Source: Deltaproteobacteria bacterium CG11_big_fil_rev_8_21_14_0_20_49_13
Lineage (GTDB): Bacteria; UBA10199; GCA-002796325; 1-14-0-20-49-13
Length of the DNA stretch: 45,917 nucleotides
Direction: 5' to 3'
Assembly: GCA_002796305.1 (NCBI GenBank)
Contig: PCWZ01000050.1
Location: 1-45,917, forward strand
Shown here: piece by piece, positions 14,966-25,020 of the stretch
How the letters are laid out: the number at the start of each line of letters is the position of its first letter
Numbering within the stretch: the stretch's first letter is position 1
Notes under the pieces: model-generated
Seen by the model: only the letters and a program-made list of their open reading frames with translations
Database searches by the model: none
Told to the model about the DNA's origin: nothing
Made by a program: the position numbers and the translations under genes

Positions 14966-15024
14966 GTTATGAGTTATGGGTTATGCGTTATGAGCATCTA
15001 CTCTCATCACTCACCACCTATCAC
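14966..15024 (-). repeat. Heptamer-armed hairpin, infA-rpmJ gap
   Basis: Plus strand copies of GTTATGA/GTTATGG/GTTATGC face CTCATCA/CTCACCA/CCTATCA. Hand pairing gives about 22 bp with G-A mismatches at pairs 6, 13 and 20. The outer end overlaps the infA stop codon. Confidence 0.8.
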
Positions 15025-15239
15025 TTTGCCCTGTAAACTACTCTTCCCCTTGTCAGGTCGTAAGGGGACAGCTCTATAGTCACCTTATCGCCCGGCAAGA
15101 TCTTTATAAAATGCATGCGCATCTTACCCGAAATATGCGCCAGTACTTTGTGTCCGGTAGGAAGCTCCACCCGAAACATTGCGTTCGGCAACGTTTCCAG
15201 TACCTTTCCTTCCACTACTATCGAATCTTCTTTTGCCAT
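15021..15239 (-). CDS. infA: Translation initiation factor IF-1
   Basis: The 72-aa protein starts [20 protein letters not shown], the standard length and OB-fold. It contains [20 protein letters not shown] and ends [13 protein letters not shown]-1 occupies the ribosomal A site during initiation. The start overlaps the map stop by one base (TAATG), suggesting translational coupling. Confidence 0.98.
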   Translation of the reverse strand: MAKEDSIVVEGKVLETLPNAMFRVELPTGHKVLAHISGKMRMHFIKILPGDKVTIELSPYDLTRGRVVYRAK

Positions 15240-15982
15240 TACTTTCCCAAAACCAAAGGCCCGTTCTCAGTGATCGCCACCGAGTGTTCAAAATGGGCCG
15301 ATAATCCTCCGTCTTGTGTCACCACCGTCCAACCGTCATCCAAGACCTTGACCTTATATCCGCCGGAATTTACCATCGGCTCCAGGGCCAGCACCATTCC
15401 CGGTCTTAATTTAACGCCGGTTCCGGCCTCGCCGAAATTGGGCACCTGTGGATCTTCGTGAAGAGACGCTCCGACCCCGTGTCCAACAAAATCTCTGACA
15501 ACGGAAAATCCGTTCGCCTCCACATATTTCTGAACCGCTGCGGATATATCAAAGAGCCTATTCCCGACCTTCGCCTCACCGGTCCCAATATTAAGGGCCT
15601 CTTTGGTGATCCTAAGGAGCTTCTTCGCGGCATCTGTTATCTCACCAACGGGAAATGTCCTTGCCATGTCGCCGTAAAAACCCTTGTAAAGCACTCCGCA
15701 GTCGACCCCGATAATATCGCCTGTTTTAATTGCGCGCTTGCCGGGGATGCCGTGCACTATCTCCTGATTGATAGATGTGCATAGCGTGTGCTTGTAGCCC
15801 CTGTAACCCTTGAACGCCGCTTTTCCGCCGCGCTTAAGGATAAGCTCTTCCGCTATCCTGTCCAGGTCTCCGGTCGTTACACCTTCCTTGATCTCTTCCG
15901 AGATGACATCAAGAGCCTCGGCAACGATCTTATTTGCCGAGTTCATCTTTTCTATCTCTTCTCGAGACTTAAGAATGATCAT
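15239..15982 (-). CDS. map: Methionine aminopeptidase, type I
   Basis: Read from the ATG at 15982 ([18 protein letters not shown]), which overlaps the adk stop as ATGA; this gives 247 aa. A longer frame from 16006 lies inside adk and is not used. It removes the N-terminal methionine of new proteins. Metal ligands are recognisable: [21 protein letters not shown] (two Asp), the VGHGVG histidine, the LEPMVN glutamate and the [12 protein letters not shown] glutamate. The location between adk and infA is standard. Confidence 0.97.
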   Translation of the reverse strand: MIILKSREEIEKMNSANKIVAEALDVISEEIKEGVTTGDLDRIAEELILKRGGKAAFKGYRGYKHTLCTSINQEIVHGIPGKRAIKTGDIIGVDCGVLYKGFYGDMARTFPVGEITDAAKKLLRITKEALNIGTGEAKVGNRLFDISAAVQKYVEANGFSVVRDFVGHGVGASLHEDPQVPNFGEAGTGVKLRPGMVLALEPMVNSGGYKVKVLDDGWTVVTQDGGLSAHFEHSVAITENGPLVLGK

Positions 15983-16623
15983 ACGACCTTGTCTATCAAA
16001 GAACAAATATCCTTAAAAACATCCGCCGGGTTCTTGCTCCCATCAATGTTCTTTAATTCCTTCTTATAAAAATCTATCAGGGCTTTGGTCTTTTCCTTGT
16101 ATACCTTCATTCTGTTCAGGATCGTCGTTTCCTTGTCGTCGTCACGCTGATAAAGCTCGCCGCCGCACTTATCGCAGATCGCCCCTTTTGATGAGGGCGA
16201 GAAAGCCACATGAAAGATGGCTCCGCATTTGCTACACATTCTGCGTCCTGAAAGCCTTTTTATCACTTCATCATCCGAAACATCTATATTTATAACTGCA
16301 TCAAGCGCTACGCCCTTCTTCGTCAAGAGATCCGCAAGTCCCTTTGCCTGTTCGATCGTACGAGGGAAACCGTCTAATATATATCCCTTGTTACAATCGG
16401 GTTCATCAATACGGGCAGACATGAGGTCCAACACCAACTCGTTAGCGACCAGTTCTCCCTTGTTCATGAACACTTCGGCTTTTTTACCGAGGGGCGTTCC
16501 GTTCTTTATCGCCGATCTCAGGATCTCGCCGGTTGAAAGCTGAGGAATGCCATAATTCTTGGCTATTCTCTCCCCCTGCGTTCCCTTGCCCGATCCCGGA
16601 GCTCCAAGTAAGACTAATTTCAT
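15979..16623 (-). CDS. adk: Adenylate kinase (zinc-LID form)
   Basis: The 214-aa enzyme interconverts ATP+AMP and 2 ADP. The P-loop is GAPGSGKGTQ near residue 7, and the AMP site includes STGEILRSAI and GFPRTIEQAKGL. The LID carries four cysteines (CSKCGAIFHV and CDKCGGEL), so it binds zinc. It overlaps map by four bases and follows secY by 2 nt. Confidence 0.98.
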   Translation of the reverse strand: MKLVLLGAPGSGKGTQGERIAKNYGIPQLSTGEILRSAIKNGTPLGKKAEVFMNKGELVANELVLDLMSARIDEPDCNKGYILDGFPRTIEQAKGLADLLTKKGVALDAVINIDVSDDEVIKRLSGRRMCSKCGAIFHVAFSPSSKGAICDKCGGELYQRDDDKETTILNRMKVYKEKTKALIDFYKKELKNIDGSKNPADVFKDICSLIDKVV

Positions 16624-16625
16624 AG

Positions 16626-17930
16626 CTAACCGCGCCTCCCCTTAAATCTACCGCCCGTCTTATTACCAAGGAATCCTTCATAATGACGGCTTAAGAGATG
16701 CGCTTCTATCTGTGCCACCGTATCCATTGCAACGCCTACAACGATCAAAAGCGATGTACCGCCAAAGGTAGATGCCAAGGAGACCGGAATGCCGAATTTA
16801 GATATCAATATGCTCGGCAGGAGACAGACAAAAGTGATATATAATGCTCCGCCAAGCGTGATACGCGTTAAAATGCTATCGATATAATCCGAGGTGCTCT
16901 TCCCAGGCCTGATGCCCGGAATATAACCGCCGAACTTACGCATATTATCAGCGACATCCACCGGATTGAACGTGACCGCAGTGTAGAAATAGCAGAAGAA
17001 TATGATAAGGCCCGCATAGAGGAAGTCGTGAACCCAGCCCTGACTAAGCATCGCCGCCACCGCCTGCATCTTATCTACCTTAACGAACTGAGCTATAGTT
17101 GCCGGGAACAATATTAAACTAGATGCAAAGATGGGAGGAATAACGCCCGCCATGTTAAGCTTGAGCGGCAAATGTGATTCCTGACCGCCATACATCTTTC
17201 TTCCGACTATCCTCTTGGCGTACTGAACCGGTATCCTTCTGTGTGCGCGTTCAAAGTAGATTATAAGAGCGACTATCCCGAATATGAAGGCCAAAAGAAT
17301 GAGGAAGCCGAAAAGACCGCCGAACTGGTCTTTTGTGTTCCATGCATCGCGGAAACCCGATGGAATACGCGTTACGATACCTGCGAAGATGATGAGCGAT
17401 ATTCCGTTACCGATGCCGCGTTCTGATATCTGTTCGCCTAGCCACATTAGGAAGCACGTGCCCGCGGCAAGCGTCACCATTGTCGTGATATAAAAGGCTA
17501 TTCCGCCGACTCCAGTTAAAAGAACGCCCTGCTGTTCAAGACCGTAACTGATGCCGAAGCCCTGAACAAGGCTCAAGAGAACTGTTCCGTATCTCGTATA
17601 CTGGGTTATCTTTCTCCTGCCTGAATCGCCCTCCTTTTGGAGTCTCTCAATGGCCGGAACTGCAACGGCCAAAAGCTGAAAGATAATGGAAGCGCTGATA
17701 TAAGGCATGATGCCAAGCGCAAAAACTGAGAAACGCTCGAGGGCACCTCCCGAAAAGAGATTAAAGATGTCAAAGACCGTTCCTTGAGACATGATCCGTT
17801 TCAACGCGTCTGCGTTGATGCCGGGGGTCGGGACGTAGATCCCGATTCTATATACCGCAAGCATAAATACCGTAAAAATTATTCTTTTTCTTAACTCCGG
17901 TATTTTAGCAATATTACCGACTGACTGCAT
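16626..17930 (-). CDS. secY: Preprotein translocase subunit SecY
   Basis: The 434-aa inner-membrane channel has ten hydrophobic segments in the usual order, starting [20 protein letters not shown]. Plug and loop motifs are visible: [47 protein letters not shown] and the C-terminal [18 protein letters not shown]. It forms the Sec translocon with SecE, also in this window. The N-terminus is short but normal for a lineage with adk-map downstream. Confidence 0.98.
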   Translation of the reverse strand: MQSVGNIAKIPELRKRIIFTVFMLAVYRIGIYVPTPGINADALKRIMSQGTVFDIFNLFSGGALERFSVFALGIMPYISASIIFQLLAVAVPAIERLQKEGDSGRRKITQYTRYGTVLLSLVQGFGISYGLEQQGVLLTGVGGIAFYITTMVTLAAGTCFLMWLGEQISERGIGNGISLIIFAGIVTRIPSGFRDAWNTKDQFGGLFGFLILLAFIFGIVALIIYFERAHRRIPVQYAKRIVGRKMYGGQESHLPLKLNMAGVIPPIFASSLILFPATIAQFVKVDKMQAVAAMLSQGWVHDFLYAGLIIFFCYFYTAVTFNPVDVADNMRKFGGYIPGIRPGKSTSDYIDSILTRITLGGALYITFVCLLPSILISKFGIPVSLASTFGGTSLLIVVGVAMDTVAQIEAHLLSRHYEGFLGNKTGGRFKGRRG

Positions 17931-17931
17931 A

Positions 17932-18020
17932 TTAGGTTACCAGGTTAACAGGTTACTAGGTCAACAGGTCTTCAGATTGAACACGATCTCAACCTGCGAA
18001 CCTGACAACCTGCAAACGTG
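17932..18020 (-). repeat. Tandem-unit quasi-palindrome, rplO-secY gap
   Basis: The plus strand carries about five diverged copies of ACAGGTTA-like units and then complementary ACCTGCGA-like units. They form a long interrupted stem with a loop near 17980. It fills the gap. Confidence 0.75.
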
Positions 18021-18458
18021 CTAACTTACTATTTTTCCGCCTGCAGCCTCAATTTTAGCCTTGGCCTGCTTCGAGACCAGCGCACCTTTGATAGTTAAAG
18101 CGTTCCCGACCTTGCCGTCACCCAATATCTTCAGGAAATCGCCTTTCTTGTTGATGACACCCTTTTCAAGAAGCAGTTCCTGGGTGACTTCCGTACCCTT
18201 AGGAAGGGAGTTTAACTTTTCGACGTTGACCACAGTAACAACTCGCTTAAAGATGTTCGTAAAACCCTGTTTCGGAATACGACGTTGCAAAGGCATCTGA
18301 CCGCCTTCGAATCCGCGCTTGTGGTAACCGCCGGAGCGAGATTTCTGCCCCTTGTGACCTCTGGTCGACGTGCCGCCGTGACCGGTTGCATCGCCCCTAC
18401 CAAGCCTTTTTACCCTATGCGTTGCACCAACACCCGGTTGTAATTCATTTAGTTTCAT
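18021..18458 (-). CDS. rplO: 50S ribosomal protein L15
   Basis: The 145-aa protein starts [20 protein letters not shown] and contains the glycine-rich [20 protein letters not shown] segment that threads into 23S rRNA. Its start lies 14 nt inside the end of rpsE, so no room is left for rpmD, which normally stands between these genes. Confidence 0.98.
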   Translation of the reverse strand: MKLNELQPGVGATHRVKRLGRGDATGHGGTSTRGHKGQKSRSGGYHKRGFEGGQMPLQRRIPKQGFTNIFKRVVTVVNVEKLNSLPKGTEVTQELLLEKGVINKKGDFLKILGDGKVGNALTIKGALVSKQAKAKIEAAGGKIVS

Positions 18459-18939
18459 CGTGATTATTACCTCTTAAATATTTTGTATACTCAAGCGTCC
18501 TGAGATTTAAAAGACCGTTAAGCGTGGCCTTGAGCACATTATGCGGATTGTTCGTTCCAATGCACTTCGTAAGAACGTTAGCGATACCGGCCGCCTCTGC
18601 CACTGCGCGTACAACGCTTCCGGCGATGACGCCTGTACCTTGGACTGCAGGCTTTAGAACGACGCTTGCTGCACCATAACGGCCCAATACCTCATGAGGA
18701 ATAGTACTGTTCTGGATGGGCACGCTCACCATGTTCTTCTTGGCGTGTTCTGTGGCTTTTCTGATAGCATCGGGAACTTCGTTGGCCTTGCCAAGCCCTA
18801 TGCCGACTCGACCGCGGCCGTCTCCTACAACGGCTACCGCCGAAAAGCTGAAACGTTTACCGCCCTTAACAACCTTCGCAACACGAGAGATGTGGACGAT
18901 CTTTTCAATATTCTCACTTGATTTGGTGTATTCGCGCAT
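18445..18939 (-). CDS. rpsE: 30S ribosomal protein S5
   Basis: The 164-aa protein has the double-stranded RNA-binding S5 domain ([38 protein letters not shown]) and the C-terminal domain with [20 protein letters not shown]5 contributes to decoding accuracy. The C-terminus overlaps rplO by 14 nt. Confidence 0.98.
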   Translation of the reverse strand: MREYTKSSENIEKIVHISRVAKVVKGGKRFSFSAVAVVGDGRGRVGIGLGKANEVPDAIRKATEHAKKNMVSVPIQNSTIPHEVLGRYGAASVVLKPAVQGTGVIAGSVVRAVAEAAGIANVLTKCIGTNNPHNVLKATLNGLLNLRTLEYTKYLRGNNHDETK

Positions 18940-18947
18940 AGTTTACC

Positions 18948-19307
18948 TTAAAAGCTTAAGCCCTTTTCCCTTGCGGCATCCGCAAAGGCCTTGACCCTTC
19001 CATGATATGCAAATCCGTTCCTGTCAAAAACAACGGCCTTTATTCCCTTTGCAATAGCGCGCTCGGCCAAAAGTGCGCCGATCTTCTTGGCGCCTGCGAT
19101 CTTTGGCATATCCTTATCGCTCTTGAACGTCTTTTCAAGCGAAGAGGCGCAAACAAGAGTGCTATGTACCTCGTCATTGATGATCTGACCGGAAATGTGA
19201 CGGTCGCTCTTAAAAATGCTCAAGCGAGGGCGCGCATCGGTACCGGAAAGGTCCCTTCTGATCCTTTTTTTCCTTCTTAATCTTCCTTCTGTTTTTGTCT
19301 TAGCCAT
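18948..19307 (-). CDS. rplR: 50S ribosomal protein L18
   Basis: The 119-aa protein binds 5S rRNA. It shows the basic N-terminus (RRKKRIRRDLSGTDARPRLS) and the conserved C-terminus DRNGFAYHGRVKAFADAARE. It lies between rplF and rpsE, as expected. Confidence 0.98.
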   Translation of the reverse strand: MAKTKTEGRLRRKKRIRRDLSGTDARPRLSIFKSDRHISGQIINDEVHSTLVCASSLEKTFKSDKDMPKIAGAKKIGALLAERAIAKGIKAVVFDRNGFAYHGRVKAFADAAREKGLSF

Positions 19308-19309
19308 AC

Positions 19310-19861
19310 TTACTTGCCTCCAACCGCTGTTGCTGCCTTACCGACCTTTTTCTTGACGATCTCATCGGAATAGCGAACGCCTTTGCCTTTGTAGGGTTCG
19401 GGCGGACGCAGACGGCGCATCTGAGATGCTATTTCACCGACCAAATGTTTATCGGCACCGTTGATCGTAACACGTGCGCCTTTGTCTATTGTAATTTTGA
19501 GGCCTTCGGGTATCGGAAAGGTGATCAGGTGTGAATACCCAAGCGCGAACTCAACGTTCTTCCCCTTCAGCTCCGCCTTATAACCTACTCCGACGATATC
19601 GAGTATCTTCGTATACCCGTGAGATACGCCTACCGCCATGTTATTGATGAGCGAACGATATAGCCCGTGAAGCGCACGGGTGTGTCTCTCTTCGTTAGCC
19701 CTTCCGAGTGTCATGACCTTATCCTTGATCTCAAGGCTAAGTACGCTTGGAACGTTAAGGGTCAAGGTCCCTAATGGGCCGGTGACCTTCAGGACGCTAT
19801 CCTTGAAAGCCGCCGTTACCTTGTCCGCCATCACTACCGGTTGTTTTCCTATTCTTGACAT
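19310..19861 (-). CDS. rplF: 50S ribosomal protein L6
   Basis: The 183-aa protein starts MSRIGKQPVVMADKVTAAFK. It has the two repeated L6 domains; the second ends with RRLRPPEPYKGKGVRYSDEI, the conserved segment near the sarcin-ricin loop. Position and length are normal. Confidence 0.98.
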   Translation of the reverse strand: MSRIGKQPVVMADKVTAAFKDSVLKVTGPLGTLTLNVPSVLSLEIKDKVMTLGRANEERHTRALHGLYRSLINNMAVGVSHGYTKILDIVGVGYKAELKGKNVEFALGYSHLITFPIPEGLKITIDKGARVTINGADKHLVGEIASQMRRLRPPEPYKGKGVRYSDEIVKKKVGKAATAVGGK

Positions 19862-19871
19862 AATTTTATCC

Positions 19872-20270
19872 TTACCAGACCGTGCAGATCCATTCGCCTC
19901 CGACCTTCTGTTGTCGCGCCGAGGTATCGGTCAAGACACCTTTTGGCGTGGAGAGGATCGCGATCCCCATTCCGCCTCTGATCGGCTTGATCCCGTCATG
20001 GGCTACATATCTTCTGTGACCTGGTTTGCTTATCTTCGCAATCACCTCAATCGTGCGCTCTTTCTTAGCGGTATATTTAAGGATAATTACCAGGTTCTTT
20101 CCAGCTCCTTCGCCAACAGTTTCATACGCCTTAATATAACCCTCTTCCTTAAGAACGCGCGCAATGTCCTCTTTGAAACGCGAATGAGGGATCGCAACGT
20201 TCGGAAGAAGCGCCTTGTTGGCGTTCCTGATCCTTGTTAATAGATCTGCTATCGGGTCTGTCATGCTCAT
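19872..20270 (-). CDS. rpsH: 30S ribosomal protein S8
   Basis: The 132-aa protein starts MSMTDPIADLLTRIRNANKA and ends with GILTDTSARQQKVGGEWICTVW-like residues, the conserved rRNA-binding C-terminus. In E. coli S8 represses the spc operon by binding near rplE; no obvious copy of that site was seen here. Confidence 0.98.
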   Translation of the reverse strand: MSMTDPIADLLTRIRNANKALLPNVAIPHSRFKEDIARVLKEEGYIKAYETVGEGAGKNLVIILKYTAKKERTIEVIAKISKPGHRRYVAHDGIKPIRGGMGIAILSTPKGVLTDTSARQQKVGGEWICTVW

Positions 20271-20304
20271 AGTTTTTATTCTCCCCTGCCATCCGGCAGG
20301 CAGG

Positions 20305-20490
20305 CTACCAGCTTGCCTTGATCACTCCGGGCAGTTCCCCTTTAAGCGCCATCTTTCTGAAACACAAACGGCACATGCCGAACCTTCTAATATAGGCACG
20401 GGGCCTGCCGCAAAGCGGACATCTATTATATGCCCTTGTTGCGAACTTGGGTTTTCTTTTCGATTTTGCTATTAGACTTTTCTTTGCCAT
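20305..20490 (-). CDS. rpsN: 30S ribosomal protein S14 type Z (zinc-binding)
   Basis: The 61-aa short form has four zinc cysteines ([20 protein letters not shown]), not the long zinc-free form. It starts [20 protein letters not shown]. It lies between rplE and rpsH, separated from rplE by a single base. Confidence 0.98.
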   Translation of the reverse strand: MAKKSLIAKSKRKPKFATRAYNRCPLCGRPRAYIRRFGMCRLCFRKMALKGELPGVIKASW

Positions 20491-20491
20491 A

Positions 20492-21037
20492 CTATTTGTT
20501 GAAAGGCATTCCCATGAACTTAAGGAGCGCCTTTCCTTCCTTGTCTGTTTTTGCCGTTGTTACGAAAGTTACGTTCATTCCGAAGACCTTCTGTGTCTTA
20601 TCAGGATTGATCTCCGGGAATATGATCTGTTCGGTAAGACCTAACGTATAGTTACCCCTGCCGTCGAACGACTTTGCATCCACACCCTTAAAATCGCGAA
20701 CACGGGGAAGAGCGACGTTCACCAGACGATTTAAAAATTCGAACATTCTTTTCCTGCGAAGCGTCACTCTTGCGCCAATCGCCTGCCCCGCCCTTAATTT
20801 AAAGTTAGAGATCGATTTTTTCGCACGGGTGATCACGGGTTTCTGACCTGTGATGGCAGCCATATCAGCTACCGCCGCATCGAGCACCTTCGAGTCCTGA
20901 AGCGCCTCTTTTAATGAAGTGTTCACAACGATCATCTTGAGCTTTGGCATCTCAAAAGGATTCTTGTAGCCGAATTCCTTCTGAAGGAACGGCACACACT
21001 CATTAAGGAATTTTTGTTCAATGTGTGTTTTGTTCAT
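20492..21037 (-). CDS. rplE: 50S ribosomal protein L5
   Basis: Read from [20 protein letters not shown] at 21037 (181 aa). The longer frame from 21079 overlaps rplX and is unlikely. It carries the conserved [20 protein letters not shown] and [19 protein letters not shown]5 binds 5S rRNA and contacts the P-site tRNA. Confidence 0.98.
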   Translation of the reverse strand: MNKTHIEQKFLNECVPFLQKEFGYKNPFEMPKLKMIVVNTSLKEALQDSKVLDAAVADMAAITGQKPVITRAKKSISNFKLRAGQAIGARVTLRRKRMFEFLNRLVNVALPRVRDFKGVDAKSFDGRGNYTLGLTEQIIFPEINPDKTQKVFGMNVTFVTTAKTDKEGKALLKFMGMPFNK

Positions 21038-21039
21038 AA

Positions 21040-21372
21040 CTATTTCGAAACCTCTACGAGCTCTCCGCACTTGACGCATATACGCCTCTGCTGCTCGTCT
21101 ATTGTTTTATGTTTAATGCGCACGGGTTTGCTGCATTTCGTGCACACGACCATTACGTTCGACCAGTGAATGGAAGCCTCTTTTTCAATGATGCCGCCCT
21201 GCTTGAACTGCTGGTTCGGCTTCATGTGGCGCTTGCAAAGGTTCAGCTTTTCGACAAGCACGCGTTCCTTTTTGGGGTAGACGGTAATGACCTTGCCGGT
21301 CTTACCTTTATCCTTGCCGGTTATAAGCTGGACCGTGTCGCCTTTCTTAATGTGTGCTGTTTCAAATTTCAT
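21040..21372 (-). CDS. rplX: 50S ribosomal protein L24
   Basis: The 110-aa assembly initiator has a KOW motif ([19 protein letters not shown]) and, in the C-terminal half, a CTKC and CVKC pair that makes a likely zinc ribbon. It ends 3 nt before rplE starts. Confidence 0.97.
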   Translation of the reverse strand: MKFETAHIKKGDTVQLITGKDKGKTGKVITVYPKKERVLVEKLNLCKRHMKPNQQFKQGGIIEKEASIHWSNVMVVCTKCSKPVRIKHKTIDEQQRRICVKCGELVEVSK

Positions 21373-21376
21373 AATC

Positions 21377-21745
21377 TTATAGAACCTCCGGGGCGAGGGA
21401 GATGATCTTCATGAACTTCTTACTCCTCAGTTCACGCGCCACCGGCCCGAAGATACGTGTACCGATAGGCTCTCCCTGGTTGTCGACCAATACCGCCGAG
21501 TTATCATCGAACCTGATGTATGAACCGTCGGCCCTCTTGAGCTCTTTGGCTGTGCGTACGATCACCGCTCTCTTAACGTCGCCCTTCTTGACCTTTGCCT
21601 TTGGCAGGGCCTCTTTAACTGCCACAACAATAATATCCCCCACGCTCGCGTATCTGCGCCTCGTGCCTCCAAGCACCTTGATACATACGAGCCTCTTGGC
21701 GCCTGAATTGTCCGCGACATCCAATGATGATTGTTGCTGTATCAT
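21377..21745 (-). CDS. rplN: 50S ribosomal protein L14
   Basis: Read from [20 protein letters not shown] at 21745, the family start, giving the usual 122 aa. The in-frame start at 21805 lies in the repeat and is rejected. The conserved [20 protein letters not shown] is present near the end. L14 contacts 16S rRNA in a subunit bridge. Confidence 0.98.
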   Translation of the reverse strand: MIQQQSSLDVADNSGAKRLVCIKVLGGTRRRYASVGDIIVVAVKEALPKAKVKKGDVKRAVIVRTAKELKRADGSYIRFDDNSAVLVDNQGEPIGTRIFGPVARELRSKKFMKIISLAPEVL

Positions 21746-21756
21746 ATATTTGGTCC

Positions 21757-21819
21757 TAAGTGCAGGAGTGTAGAAGTGCAGAAGTTGACTTCTGCACTCA
21801 AACACTCAAACACTTAAAC
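21757..21819 (-). repeat. Tandem-unit quasi-palindrome, rpsQ-rplN gap
   Basis: A perfect 10-bp inner stem (AGAAGTGCAG against its complement) is extended by units related to AGTGTAGA/AACACTCA. UU-type mismatches recur about every nine pairs. The outer end overlaps the rpsQ stop. Confidence 0.78.
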
Positions 21820-22110
21820 GCTTTTTTCTACCGCCGTATCGTCTATTCCCTTCTCTACATAATCTCCCTTTGCAAGGACGCTTGAAAGCTTCCAGCACTT
21901 GGTCTTGCTAATGGGCCTTGTTTCGATGATCCTTACCTTATCGCCCAGCTGGCATATGTTCTTGTCATCGTGAACATGAAATTTCTTGCGCTTGCGGATA
22001 TACTTCTTGTAGGTCGGATGTATAACAAGGCGCTCGACCTCAACAATCACCGATTTATCCCCGCTCCTGCGAATGACAACCCCTGTTTTGTTCTTAATTT
22101 GCCTTTGCAT
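21814..22110 (-). CDS. rpsQ: 30S ribosomal protein S17
   Basis: The 98-aa OB-fold protein starts [20 protein letters not shown]. It contains [20 protein letters not shown] and the [19 protein letters not shown] segment. Length and place (after rpmC) are normal. Confidence 0.98.
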   Translation of the reverse strand: MQRQIKNKTGVVIRRSGDKSVIVEVERLVIHPTYKKYIRKRKKFHVHDDKNICQLGDKVRIIETRPISKTKCWKLSSVLAKGDYVEKGIDDTAVEKSV

Positions 22111-22130
22111 TTTTTAAAACCCGCCTCGAT

Positions 22131-22340
22131 TTATTGGCGGGCTCCCTTCTTGTGTTCCTTTTGCCTCTTGAATGTTTCAATGCGCGCGACATCTCTGCGC
22201 AATTCCTTCAAAGCAGATGTTTTCTCAAGCTGGCCCATGGCCTGCTTGAACTTGGTTTTTGCGAGCTCTGCGCGTTTCGTTTCAGAAAGACCCTGAAGGT
22301 CATCAGCTGTTCTTGTCTTTAATTCTTGTTCCTTCTTCAT
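22131..22340 (-). CDS. rpmC: 50S ribosomal protein L29
   Basis: Read from MKKEQELKTRTADDLQGLSE at 22340 (69 aa), with GGTGAGG as ribosome binding site. An upstream GTG at 22349 would add three residues. It is a helical hairpin at the exit of the peptide tunnel, with the conserved RRDVARIETFKRQKE. Confidence 0.96.
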   Translation of the reverse strand: MKKEQELKTRTADDLQGLSETKRAELAKTKFKQAMGQLEKTSALKELRRDVARIETFKRQKEHKKGARQ

Positions 22341-22369
22341 ATACCTCACCTTTTTATGTAGTAATTAAA

Positions 22370-22798
22370 CTACGATCTTGCATCGCGGGTTCCTTCGCGT
22401 GCGACAACCTTGGTCTTAATCGGCAGTTTGTGTGCTGCTACATTTAAAACCTCTTTTGCCTCCGCTTCAGGGAGGCCTTCGATCTCGAAAAGCATCCTTC
22501 CGCGCCGTACAGTTGCAACCCAGAGTTCCACTGCGCCCTTTCCACGTCCCATCCTGACCTCAACCGGCTTCTTGGAAATCGGCTTATGCGGAAAAATTCT
22601 GATCCACATCTTGCCGCCACGTTTTAAAGAACGAGTAATAGCCACGCGGCAAGCTTCTATCTGGCGTGCGGTAATCCATCCGTGTTCAAGCCCTTGAAGT
22701 CCAAAATCTCCGAACGCAAGATTGACACCGCGCACAGCAACGCCTCTGACGCGCCCTTTCTGTTGCTTTCTCCATTTAGTTTTAGCAGGTTGTAACAT
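22370..22798 (-). CDS. rplP: 50S ribosomal protein L16
   Basis: The 142-aa protein starts [20 protein letters not shown] and has the conserved [20 protein letters not shown] and [17 protein letters not shown]. It lies at the tRNA-binding side of the large subunit. It is a little longer than the E. coli protein (136 aa), through its C-terminus. Confidence 0.98.
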   Translation of the reverse strand: MLQPAKTKWRKQQKGRVRGVAVRGVNLAFGDFGLQGLEHGWITARQIEACRVAITRSLKRGGKMWIRIFPHKPISKKPVEVRMGRGKGAVELWVATVRRGRMLFEIEGLPEAEAKEVLNVAAHKLPIKTKVVAREGTRDARS

Positions 22799-22809
22799 AA
22801 TTTATCTCT

Positions 22810-23442
22810 CTAGCTTGGCAAAACATCACCCTTATAAACCCAGCATTTCACGCCGATCTGGCCGTACGTTGTCTTGGCCTCTGCAAATCCATAATCGATA
22901 TCGGCCCTTAAGGTCTGAAGGGGAACGCGTCCTTCGCGATACCACTCAGCCCTGGCAATTTCAGCGCCACCCAGACGTCCGCTCACATGGAGCTTGATGC
23001 CTTGTGCGCCAAGCTTCATTGCTATCTGGACCGACTTCTTTATAGCACGCCTGAAAGAGACTCGCCTTTCAAGTTGCATTGCAACGTTCTCGGCCACAAG
23101 TTGTGAATCGAGCTCCGGCTTACGAACTTCTTGTATATTAAGAACAACCTCATGGTGGCTTAACTTTTGCAGATCTGCCGCCAAGGTATCGATACCTGAA
23201 CCTTTCTTTCCTATCACGAGACCGGGACGGGCCGTCCAGATGGTTATTTTGATCTTCTCTGCGGCGCGCTCTATATCGATCTTGGAAATACCGGCGTGGT
23301 AAAGCCTCTCCTTTATCATCTTTCTGAAAAAGACGTCCTCATGGACAAGCTTGGCATAATCCTTGCGAGGCGCGTACCAACGCGAAGACCACGTCTTTGT
23401 AACGCCAAGCCTAAACCCTATTGGATGAGTCTTCTGTCCCAT
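22810..23442 (-). CDS. rpsC: 30S ribosomal protein S3
   Basis: The 210-aa protein starts [20 protein letters not shown]. It has the KH motif ([19 protein letters not shown]) and the conserved C-terminal domain with [21 protein letters not shown]3 lines the mRNA entry channel. The start overlaps the rplV stop by one base. Confidence 0.98.
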   Translation of the reverse strand: MGQKTHPIGFRLGVTKTWSSRWYAPRKDYAKLVHEDVFFRKMIKERLYHAGISKIDIERAAEKIKITIWTARPGLVIGKKGSGIDTLAADLQKLSHHEVVLNIQEVRKPELDSQLVAENVAMQLERRVSFRRAIKKSVQIAMKLGAQGIKLHVSGRLGGAEIARAEWYREGRVPLQTLRADIDYGFAEAKTTYGQIGVKCWVYKGDVLPS

Positions 23443-23768
23443 TATTTCTCTCCTAGTTCGACGCTCAAGTGACTTGAACGTTTTAAAATACTGTGAGCCA
23501 TGCCTCTTGAACGGGCACGAAAACGTCTCTGTATAGTCGCTTTATCAACCGCTATCTTCTTTATATAAAGATTGTCGACATCTACGCCGCCCTTTTGTTT
23601 GGCATTGGCCATGGCCGACTTCACCATCTTTAGGATAGGGAGAGCGGCGCTACGCCTTGTGAAACGTAAGATGCCTATGGCTTCGTTCACGTTCTTACCG
23701 CGAACAAGATTCACAACGCCCCTTACTTTCTGGGGCGAGATCCTGATATGCCTGAATTTTGCATTCAT
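23442..23768 (-). CDS. rplV: 50S ribosomal protein L22
   Basis: The 108-aa protein starts [20 protein letters not shown]. Its extended loop, which lines the nascent-peptide tunnel, ends [20 protein letters not shown]. No deletion in the macrolide-related loop is visible. Confidence 0.98.
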   Translation of the reverse strand: MNAKFRHIRISPQKVRGVVNLVRGKNVNEAIGILRFTRRSAALPILKMVKSAMANAKQKGGVDVDNLYIKKIAVDKATIQRRFRARSRGMAHSILKRSSHLSVELGEK

Positions 23769-23778
23769 AAATTATCTC

Positions 23779-24120
23779 TTATGCTTTTGTCGCCGGCGCT
23801 ACTACCGCCTTCGGCGTTGCCGCTACCGCCGCTCCAGTTGCTCCTCCTCCAACCTCTTTCTTCAATCCGGAGTGACCTCTGAAGACGCGTGTTGGTGAAA
23901 ATTCGCCGAATCTGTGACCAACCATGTTTTCAGTAACGAACACCGGAATAAATTTCTTTCCGTTATGGACAGCGAAGGTAAGCCCTATCATATCCGGGGC
24001 TATCTGAGACCTTCTTGACCATGTCTTTAAAACTTTCTTGCCGCGGTCATTGGCTGAAACTTCGACATTCTTTTGTAGGTGTTCATCAATGAACGGTCCC
24101 TTTTTTAACGATCGGGTCAT
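23779..24120 (-). CDS. rpsS: 30S ribosomal protein S19 with Ala/Val-rich tail
   Basis: The normal S19 body starts [20 protein letters not shown] and ends near [16 protein letters not shown]. An extra tail of about 22 residues follows, rich in Gly, Ala, Val and Thr, making 113 aa instead of about 92. The tail is low in complexity and probably disordered. Confidence 0.98.
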   Translation of the reverse strand: MTRSLKKGPFIDEHLQKNVEVSANDRGKKVLKTWSRRSQIAPDMIGLTFAVHNGKKFIPVFVTENMVGHRFGEFSPTRVFRGHSGLKKEVGGGATGAAVAATPKAVVAPATKA

Positions 24121-24129
24121 ATTGAATTC

Positions 24130-24198
24130 CAGTTATCAGTTATCAGTTATCAGTTATCAGTTTTTTGCCGACTACTGATGACCGATTACCGATTACTG
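24130..24198 (-). repeat. Heptamer-armed 31-bp hairpin, rplB-rpsS gap (clearest example)
   Basis: The plus-strand arm 24130-24160 is CAGTTAT repeated more than four times, followed by a 7-nt loop and the second arm at 24168-24198. Paired by hand in the transcript, 27 of 31 positions pair (four as G-U). The only mismatches fall at pairs 6, 13, 20 and 27, one per heptamer. Confidence 0.9.
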
Positions 24199-24201
24199 CT
24201 T

Positions 24202-25020
24202 TTATTTTCTTCTATCCTTAATAATGAACTTCTGAGTTCGTTTGTTTGTACGGGTCTTATAACCCTTTGCCGGCACACCGGTCGGACTTGACGGATGGTT
24301 ACCGCCTTTCGAGCGACCTTCGCCGCCTCCGTGCGGATGATCAACAGGGTTCATTGCCATACCTCTGACATGAGGTTTCTTTCCTAAGTGACGATTTCTT
24401 CCTGCTTTTCCGATAGAGATATTCTCATGATCAAGATTTCCAATCTGGCCGATGGTCGCCTTGCAATTGATGCTTACAAGCCTGACTTCTCCCGATGGCA
24501 TTCTGATCTGGGCATATTCACCCTCTTTGGCCATGATCTGCGCCTCACCGCCCGCTGAACGGACAAGCTTTCCGCCTCCGCCGACCTTGAGCTCAATGTT
24601 ATGAATGGACGTTCCAAGCGGAATGTTCCTTAAGGGAACTGCGTTTCCGGGCTGAACGTCTGCGTTCTCGGCGGCAATTATTTTGTCGCCTACTTTGAGA
24701 CCAAGAGGCGCGAGAATATATGCCCTTTCACCGTCAATGTACTGGATAAGTGCTATTCTTGCAGTACGGTTGGGATCGTATTCCAACGCGATGACCTTGC
24801 CGGGAACGTTCAGCTTGTTGCGTTTGAAGTCGATTATCCTGTAGTTCCTAGGTGCACCGCCGCCTCTGTGGTCGGTGGTGATAAGGCCCACGTTGTTCCT
24901 TCCGCCTGTGCGTCTAAGTGACGCCAAGAGTCCTTTTTCGGGCCTCTTCTTCGTCAGGTCAGAAAAGTCGTGGCCTGTTTGGAACCTTCTTCCTGGTGAT
25001 GTTGCGTTATAAGTCTTCAT
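24202..25020 (-). CDS. rplB: 50S ribosomal protein L2
   Basis: The 272-aa protein contains the SH3-like fold and, near the C-terminus, [18 protein letters not shown] with the conserved histidine needed near the peptidyl-transferase centre. It overlaps rplW by four bases (ATGA). Confidence 0.98.
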   Translation of the reverse strand: MKTYNATSPGRRFQTGHDFSDLTKKRPEKGLLASLRRTGGRNNVGLITTDHRGGGAPRNYRIIDFKRNKLNVPGKVIALEYDPNRTARIALIQYIDGERAYILAPLGLKVGDKIIAAENADVQPGNAVPLRNIPLGTSIHNIELKVGGGGKLVRSAGGEAQIMAKEGEYAQIRMPSGEVRLVSINCKATIGQIGNLDHENISIGKAGRNRHLGKKPHVRGMAMNPVDHPHGGGEGRSKGGNHPSSPTGVPAKGYKTRTNKRTQKFIIKDRRK

